DNA from: Tenacibaculum dicentrarchi | GTDB taxonomy: Bacteria > Bacteroidota > Bacteroidia > Flavobacteriales > Flavobacteriaceae | Length of the DNA: 64,000 nt | Assembly: GCF_964036635.1 (NCBI RefSeq) | Contig: NZ_OZ038524.1 | Coordinates: 2,113,001 to 2,177,000, forward strand | Direction of reading: 5' to 3' | In this document: one piece after another, positions 59,601 to 64,000 of the stretch | How the letters are laid out: each line of letters begins with the position of its first letter | How positions within the stretch are numbered: position 1 is the first letter of the stretch | Position numbers and translations under genes: made by a program | Notes under the pieces: model-generated | Told to the model about the DNA's origin: nothing | What the model saw: only the letters and a program-made list of their open reading frames with translations | Database searches by the model: none

Positions 59601-60093
59601 ATTAACTAAAAATGAAAACCCTATTCAAGGGGCGTTTATTATTGAAGAATTAACCGATTTAGTGGAAGAAGCTGTATTAACTGAATTTGATAGAATTACA
59701 GAGCGTGGCGGTGTTTTAGGGGCAATGGAAACCATGTATCAGCGTTCTAAAATACAAGAAGAAAGCTTGTATTATGAAACGTTAAAACATACGGGAGAAT
59801 TTCCAATTATCGGTGTAAATACTTTTTTAAGTTCGAAAGGTTCGCCAACAGTTCAACCTGCGGAAGTAATCCGTGCAACCGAACAGGAAAAACAATTTCA
59901 AATTCAAACCAAAGAATTAGTAAACAAAGCCAATGAGATAAAAGCGCAAAATCAGCTAGTTATTTTACAAAAATCCGCTGTTCAAAATGAAAATTTATTC
60001 GATAAATTAATGGAAGCTACTAAATACTGTTCGTTAGGACAAATTACAAATACTTTATTTAAAGTTGGTGGTCAATACAGACGAAATATGTAA
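56653..60093 (+). CDS. icmF: Fused isobutyryl-CoA mutase (IcmF)
   Basis: 1146 residues, a B12-dependent acyl-CoA mutase fused to its own G-protein chaperone. The cobalamin-binding domain (~1-150) has the base-off motif DGHDAA with His25 and the FGGGGG loop. The MeaB-like GTPase (~170-420) has P-loop GTGGAGKSS (~203-211) and NKFD. The mutase barrel (~550-1090) has [35 protein letters not shown]. Phe in LYPFKR, where methylmalonyl-CoA mutase has Tyr, favours isobutyryl/butyryl-CoA (or related) as substrate. No adjacent acyl-CoA genes. Confidence 0.92.
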   Translation: MRKITPYKPTNKIRIVTAASLFDGHDAAINIMRRIIQSTGVEVIHLGHDRSVEEVVNCAIQEDANAIAMTSYQGGHIEYFKYMFDLLKEKAASHIKIFGGGGGVILPEEIKELMDYGITRIYAPDDGRALGLQGMINDLVKTADFAIGDVLKDEINHLSKKEIGSIARIISSAENFPEVAKETLQAIHQKNKNSKIPVLGITGTGGAGKSSLVDELVRRFLIDFPKKTIGIISVDPSKRKTGGALLGDRIRMNAINNDRVYMRSLATRQSNLALSKYVNQAIEVLKAAEFDLIILETSGIGQSDTEIIEHSDTSLYVMTPEFGAATQLEKIDMLDFADLVAINKFDKRGALDAIRDVKKQYMRNNNLWDIHMDDMPVFGTIASQFNDPGMNTLYKRIMDKIVEKTGVDLKSEMEITKEMSEKIFVIPPRRVRYLSEIAESNRAYDKKVDSQVIVAQKLYGIVQTILSILPKEIKEDFLSKNGLEQDEILKETPENEFDFIKLLIAQFDKVKLNLDPHNWEVILNWKAKVQKYKDPVYSFKVRDKIINIDTHNESLSHTQVAKVALPKYQAWGDLLRWNLQENVPGEFPYTAGLYPFKRTGEDPTRMFAGEGGPERTNRRFHYVSLGMPAKRLSTAFDSVTLYGNDPGKRPDIYGKIGNAGVSICCLDDAKKLFSGFDLTHALTSVSLTINGPAPILLGFFMNAAIDQNCEKYIKENNLEALVEAKFDEIYDSKGLERPTYQGDLPQGNDGLGLMLLGLTGDMILPSDVYAEIKKTTLAQVRGTVQADILKEDQAQNTCIFSTEFALRLMGDVQEYFIKEQVRNFYSVSISGYHIAEAGANPITQLALTLSNGFTYVEYYLARGMDINKFGPNLSFFFSNGIDPEYSVIGRVARKIWAKAMKHKYGANSRAQMLKYHIQTSGRSLHAQEIDFNDIRTTLQALYAINDNCNSLHTNAYDEAITTPTEESVRRAMAIQLIINKELGLTKNENPIQGAFIIEELTDLVEEAVLTEFDRITERGGVLGAMETMYQRSKIQEESLYYETLKHTGEFPIIGVNTFLSSKGSPTVQPAEVIRATEQEKQFQIQTKELVNKANEIKAQNQLVILQKSAVQNENLFDKLMEATKYCSLGQITNTLFKVGGQYRRNM

Positions 60094-60212
60094 GCTTATA
60101 TTTAGTTATAAAAAAATTAAAAACAATGATAAATATCATTAATTAAAAGTAATAGTAAGCCTAAATTTATACTAGTAATTAAAAGTTATATTAATATATT
60201 AAAAAATAAATT

Positions 60213-60635
60213 ATGATATTAAACGCAACAGAAGGACAGTTAGAAATTACAATGGATAAACCAGCTTTTAACAAGTTTTCTTTTAAAGATGCTGGCTTGA
60301 AAGAAGATTCATATACTGTTGAAGGTGGTAACTTACGTTTAAAAATAGCATTAGGATATATTCAAGATTATCGTTTTTATAAAATGCCTGTTATCGAATT
60401 AGAATACGAGAATAACATCAAAGAAAGTGGATGGATTGTAGAATTTAATGGTGAAAACATTTTAGAAGCAAAAGACCATTCTGGTAGTAAAACTGTTTTA
60501 TTATTAAACCGTAATAAAATGAGTAAACTAGTTAATCGTCATGAAAATACTTTAATTATTCATGGTGATTTCTCTGAAGAAGTAAAAATTAAAAATACTA
60601 GTACGCTTAATTTATTAGAAGCGCCTAGTCATTAA
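60213..60635 (+). CDS. Unrecognised 140-residue protein
   Basis: A cytosolic protein, starting MILNATEGQLEITMDKPAFN, with beta-rich alternating hydrophobics and no signal, cysteines or membrane segments. It lies 120 bp after icmF and before a strong terminator. No family recognised; a small beta-sandwich is likely. Confidence 0.65.
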   Translation: MILNATEGQLEITMDKPAFNKFSFKDAGLKEDSYTVEGGNLRLKIALGYIQDYRFYKMPVIELEYENNIKESGWIVEFNGENILEAKDHSGSKTVLLLNRNKMSKLVNRHENTLIIHGDFSEEVKIKNTSTLNLLEAPSH

Positions 60636-60666
60636 TATAGTAATATTTTATTATAAATTGGGAGAT

Positions 60667-60703
60667 AAAAAGCTCAGGTAATTAATTACCTGAGCTTTTT
60701 TTA
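60667..60703. terminator. Bidirectional terminator
   Basis: A 32-bp near-perfect palindrome around AATTAATT, with stem AAAAGCTCAGGTAATT and A/T-runs outside, between convergent genes. Confidence 0.9.
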
Positions 60704-60704
60704 A

Positions 60705-62813
60705 TTACCCCTTTTTTTGCAAAATAGTCAGCCCAATTCTTATTTGTTCATACGGAACTTTTTCGCCTAAAAATTCAAAATATGGCTTTAAAGCAATTTC
60801 ATTTTTAAGTACTTTTTTAGCATTTGCTATTAATTTAATAGTATTTGCATCTATAAATTTATCTAAATTTACATCTTTTCCTTCTAAATATAGTTTTGAT
60901 AAATGAGAAAAAATTGTTTGTGCTTTTAAACTTCGTTTATCAGCTATTTCATCAATAGAAAAACCTTCTTTATATAAATTATACGTTTCTAAAGTCGTAT
61001 CTTTTTTTCCTTTCTTTTTTTCTTTTATAAAAGCCCTAATTTCTTCCATAAACTCACCTCCATATACTTCTAATTTACGTTGCCCTACTCCACTAATACT
61101 TAAAAAAGCACTATCCGTTTGCGGACGTTCATTTTCTAAGGCACGTAAAGTGGCATCACTAAAAATTAAATAGGCAGCAATATCTTCTTCTTGTGCAATA
61201 CGATAACGCAACTTTCGTAAACGCTCGAATAAAGTATCTTTTACAATTGATTTTTTTCTCCCTTTAGTACTGCTAAGTTTTTCTTCTTTTTTAAACTCAA
61301 CAGGAATTGTTAATTGAACTTTTTCACCTTCAAAAAGTACTTTTTTAGAAAAATCGGTTAATTGTAAATTATTATTTAAATGAAATGCTATTTGACAAAA
61401 TCCTTGATTTATTAACTGAATAATATAATGTTGCCAATCTTTCCATGAAATATCAGCACCAATACCATACGTTTTTAAGGTTTGATAATTCTTATCTAAA
61501 ACGCCTGCATTTTTTGCCCCTCGTAACACATCAACAACAGTTCCCATCGCTTCTTTTTCTCGTAATCTGTAAATTGCCGAAAGTGCTTTTTGAGCGATAA
61601 TAGTTCCGTCAAAATACTGAACTGGATTTTTACAAACATCACAATTTCCGCAATTTTTCTCGATTAATTCACCAAAATAACTCAACAAAATTTTCCTTCT
61701 ACAAACAGTTGCTTCCGAAAACTGTTTCATACGGTCTAATTTTGCTGTTTGTACTTCTTGATTACTACTATTTGCTATAAATTGACGTAACTGAATTACA
61801 TCAGAATAACTATGAAAAAGTAACGCTTCGGCTGGCAAACCATCTCTTCCTGCACGACCTATTTCCTGATAATATCCTTCAATGTTTTTGGGCATATTAT
61901 AATGAATTACCCAACGCACATTCGATTTATCGATTCCCATTCCAAAAGCAACCGTTGCACAAATAATTTGCACATCATCTTTTATAAAATCTTCTTGAGT
62001 TTTAGCACGTTCTTCAAAAGCTAAACCTGCATGATATGCTTTTGCATTAATATTTTGTTGCTTTAATTTACTTGCTAATTGTTCGGTCGCTTTTCTACTT
62101 AAACAATAAATAATTCCAGCATCATTTGGTTTTTTATTAATAAATTTAATAATCTGCTGTACTCTATCATTTGCCGAACGCACCTCTAAACTAATATTTT
62201 CTCTATTAAAAGAACTTACATATTTTGTAGCATTAGGCACTGCTAATTGTGTTAAAATATCTTCTTGAGTTGCTTTATCTGCCGTTGCAGTTAGGGCTAC
62301 AATAGGTACTTCTGGCAACGTTTTTTTAAGAAAAGATAACTGTTTATACGATGGTCTAAAATCATGACCCCAAGAAGAAATACAATGTGCTTCATCAATA
62401 GCAACACAACTAATATATTGCTGATTTAATACATTTTGAAGCAAGGCTAAACTCTCAGGAGCTACATATACTAATTTTACTGTTTTATTAATAATGGCAT
62501 CAAAAACCTTTTCTTGTTCTTCAGATGATTGACTACTATTATAATACGTTGCAGGTATTCCGTTTGCTTTTAAGCTATCAACTTGGTCTTTCATCAATGC
62601 AATTAATGGCGATATTACCAATGTAATTCCATCAAAAAATAATGCAGGCAACTGAAAACAAATAGATTTCCCTCCTCCTGTTGGCATTATTACTAAGGTA
62701 TCTTTTTTAGCTAAAACATTTTCAATAATTGCTTTTTGCTGTAACCGAAAACTGTCGTATCCAAAATTAGTTTTTAATTTTACTAATAAATCTTTTTCTG
62801 TTAGCTGTATCAT
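60705..62813 (-). CDS. recQ: ATP-dependent DNA helicase RecQ
   Basis: 702 residues, SF2 helicase unwinding DNA 3' to 5' in repair. Motif I MPTGGGKSICFQLPAL, motif II AIDEAHCISSWGHDFRPSY, motif VI QEIGRAGRDG. The RQC zinc site is CRRKILLSYFGE with CGNCDVC; HRDC lies at ~525-600 (DATLRALENERPQTDSAFLSI). A C-terminal helix-turn-helix (TYNLYKEGFSIDEIADKRSLKAQTIFSHL) follows, as in longer RecQs. The -7 box TATTTTTG on the minus strand (62818-62825) lies only 4 bp before the ATG. Confidence 0.95.
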   Translation of the reverse strand: MIQLTEKDLLVKLKTNFGYDSFRLQQKAIIENVLAKKDTLVIMPTGGGKSICFQLPALFFDGITLVISPLIALMKDQVDSLKANGIPATYYNSSQSSEEQEKVFDAIINKTVKLVYVAPESLALLQNVLNQQYISCVAIDEAHCISSWGHDFRPSYKQLSFLKKTLPEVPIVALTATADKATQEDILTQLAVPNATKYVSSFNRENISLEVRSANDRVQQIIKFINKKPNDAGIIYCLSRKATEQLASKLKQQNINAKAYHAGLAFEERAKTQEDFIKDDVQIICATVAFGMGIDKSNVRWVIHYNMPKNIEGYYQEIGRAGRDGLPAEALLFHSYSDVIQLRQFIANSSNQEVQTAKLDRMKQFSEATVCRRKILLSYFGELIEKNCGNCDVCKNPVQYFDGTIIAQKALSAIYRLREKEAMGTVVDVLRGAKNAGVLDKNYQTLKTYGIGADISWKDWQHYIIQLINQGFCQIAFHLNNNLQLTDFSKKVLFEGEKVQLTIPVEFKKEEKLSSTKGRKKSIVKDTLFERLRKLRYRIAQEEDIAAYLIFSDATLRALENERPQTDSAFLSISGVGQRKLEVYGGEFMEEIRAFIKEKKKGKKDTTLETYNLYKEGFSIDEIADKRSLKAQTIFSHLSKLYLEGKDVNLDKFIDANTIKLIANAKKVLKNEIALKPYFEFLGEKVPYEQIRIGLTILQKKG

Positions 62814-62817
62814 TTCA

Positions 62818-62825
62818 CAAAAATA
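62818..62825 (-). promoter_or_regulatory. Putative -7 box of recQ
   Basis: The minus strand reads TATTTTTG (TAnnTTTG), 4 bp upstream of the ATG, implying leaderless transcription or a downstream start. Confidence 0.5.
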
Positions 62826-62836
62826 ATCATAAAAAA

Positions 62837-62862
62837 AAACGTAGAAATTAAATTCTACGTTT
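62837..62862 (-). terminator. Terminator after trpA
   Basis: AAACGTAGAA (62837-62846) pairs with TTCTACGTTT (62853-62862), preceded on the plus strand by a long A-run, which is the U-run of the minus-strand transcript. Confidence 0.8.
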
Positions 62863-62885
62863 CTTTTAAGTACTTATTAAAATAT

Positions 62886-62972
62886 TTTGAAGCTATTTCC
62901 CGCTTTCCGCACTCGCTTTTTTTGTTTGAAAAAAACAAAAAAGAGCTCAAACAATTGCTTCAATCGGGGCTA
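62886..62972. repeat. Dispersed intergenic repeat, copy 2
   Basis: 87 bp, second copy of the element at 28064-28157. The ends TTTGAAGCTATTTCCCGC and CTTCAATCGGGGCTA are the same. The central hairpin is CTTTTTTTGTTT / AAACAAAAAAG here and an A-T version in copy 1, i.e. a compensated change. It lies between the trpA stop and its terminator. Confidence 0.8.
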
Positions 62973-63027
62973 AACATTTTTACTATATTATTTACAACTA
63001 TTAAAACAGATTGCATCTTTATAAAAA

Positions 63028-63795
63028 TTAAGAATTGATAACAGTACTAACAAAATTAGAAATACCTGCTACGCCATTTTTATCTAAATCTTTAATAAAA
63101 GCCGAACCAATAATTGCACCATCGGCATAATTACAAGCTGTTGTAAATGTTTTGTTGTCTGATATACCAAAACCAACCACTAATTTACTTTTTAAATTCA
63201 TTGCCTCAATTCGTTTAAAGTAATCAATTTGCTCTGTTGATATTTCTCCTTTTGCTCCTGTAATAGATGCCGAAGCAACTACATAAATAAAAGCATCTGT
63301 AAGTGCATCAATTTTTCGAATACGTTCTTCTGATGTATGAGGCGTAATTAAAAATACGTTAGTAATTCCGTATTTTTCGAATAACGCTTTATAATGATTT
63401 TCATATTCAATCATTGGCAAATCAGGAAAAATAACAGTTTTCATACCGCAATCTTTTACTGCTTGACAAAACTTATCCTCACCATATTTAATAAGCTGAT
63501 TCAAATATCCCATTAAAACTAATGGTGTTTTATTAGTGTCTTTTACTGATTTTAGTTGCTCAAAAACAACATCTAAATTCATTCCATTTTGCAAAGCTCT
63601 ATGACTACTATCTTGTATAGTAGTTCCATCTGCTAAAGGGTCAGAATAAGGTAAACCAACTTCAATAAAATCAACACCATTTTCACTTAAATCGTGTATA
63701 ATTTTAGTTGTATCATTTAAATTTGGAAAACCTGCTGTAAAAAATATAGAAAGTAAATTCTTCTTTTCTTGAAATATTTCTTTTAATAATTTCAT
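63028..63795 (-). CDS. trpA: Tryptophan synthase alpha chain
   Basis: 255 residues, cleaving indole-3-glycerol phosphate to indole. The catalytic Glu and Asp lie in FIEVGLPYSDPLADGTTIQDSSHRAL, and the phosphate site in VVGFGISDNKTF. It starts 7 bp after the trpB stop, in the usual trpB-trpA order at the end of a trp operon. Confidence 0.95.
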   Translation of the reverse strand: MKLLKEIFQEKKNLLSIFFTAGFPNLNDTTKIIHDLSENGVDFIEVGLPYSDPLADGTTIQDSSHRALQNGMNLDVVFEQLKSVKDTNKTPLVLMGYLNQLIKYGEDKFCQAVKDCGMKTVIFPDLPMIEYENHYKALFEKYGITNVFLITPHTSEERIRKIDALTDAFIYVVASASITGAKGEISTEQIDYFKRIEAMNLKSKLVVGFGISDNKTFTTACNYADGAIIGSAFIKDLDKNGVAGISNFVSTVINS

Positions 63796-63802
63796 CTACT
63801 TA

Positions 63803-64000
63803 TTATTTTAAATGCTTCATATACGTTTCTAAATCTTTATCGCCTCTTCCTGATAAATTCACTATAATTACTTGATCTTTTTTAAATTTTATTTTAGATA
63901 AAACTGCCAATGCGTGTGAACTTTCTAAAGCAGGAATAATTCCTTCTAATTTGGTTAATTCAAAAGCAGCTTCTAAAGCTTCATTATCTGTTGCGTTTAA
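63803..64000 (-). CDS. trpB: Tryptophan synthase beta chain (3' end, gene runs out of window)
   Basis: The last 65 codons of trpB, ending TYMKHLK with a TAATAA double stop. It shows [13 protein letters not shown] and [10 protein letters not shown], which are the closing motifs of TrpB. TrpB joins indole and serine with PLP, receiving indole through the tunnel from TrpA. The start lies past the right edge. Confidence 0.95.
   Translation of the reverse strand, partial: LNATDNEALEAAFELTKLEGIIPALESSHALAVLSKIKFKKDQVIIVNLSGRGDKDLETYMKHLK

Overview
The window is chromosomal DNA of a low-G+C member of the Bacteroidota, most likely a marine Flavobacteriaceae (Tenacibaculum/Polaribacter type). The grounds are a SusC/SusD pair, Bacteroidota promoter boxes (TAnnTTTG) ahead of many genes, almost no Shine-Dalgarno sequences, family-specific proteins (DUF2851, DUF4197, DUF5522, DUF2007, type III glutamine synthetase, a fused alpha/beta 2-oxoacid dehydrogenase E1, IcmF), and strongly A/T-biased codons. 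The genus is an inference.

Layout. 1-9.6 kb: end of a peptide/bacteriocin-type ABC exporter, a LOG-family protein, fused E1 dehydrogenase, an SH3-domain lipoprotein, DUF2851, a nitroreductase and a sodium:solute symporter. 9.7-15.6 kb (minus strand): a peroxiredoxin-thioredoxin-small protein operon, a sigma-54 activator without a DNA-binding domain, an MscS channel and a NatA/NatB-like ABC pair. 15.7-21.7 kb: a MarR regulator with two operator-like sites, followed by a beta-oxidation operon in the order fadN-fadA-fadE. 21.9-23.2 kb: a very A/T-rich two-gene cassette of unknown function between two terminators. 23.3-31.8 kb: purM, two unrelated glutamine synthetases transcribed divergently (GSIII and eukaryote-like GSII), a Ca2+/Na+ antiporter, an SPFH protein and small proteins.

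31.8-37.5 kb is the main accessory feature: a compact (~5.6 kb) integrative element in the 3' end of tRNA-Arg(ACG). It has a 50-bp perfect att duplication, a tyrosine integrase with unusual active-site residues, a likely excisionase, a RepA-like ATPase, a zinc-finger/Toprim-like protein, a ~9-bp-phased iteron array resembling a replication origin, 25-bp arm-type repeats at both ends, and two 98-nt tandem copies of a sequence that can form a hairpin with a compensated base pair. No capsid, relaxase or obvious cargo gene is present, so it looks like a minimal satellite or integrative replicon.

37.5-49.9 kb: a long minus-strand operon (DppB-like permease, three TlpA-like lipoproteins, tpiA, prmA, clpS), pyrF divergent to it, then susC-susD with a divergent LytTR regulator. 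50-64 kb: small conserved lipoproteins, hutH-hutU with a divergent LysR regulator, a small membrane protein with HEKIH, icmF, recQ, and trpA with the end of trpB. A short dispersed intergenic repeat with a covarying hairpin occurs at 28.06 and 62.89 kb.
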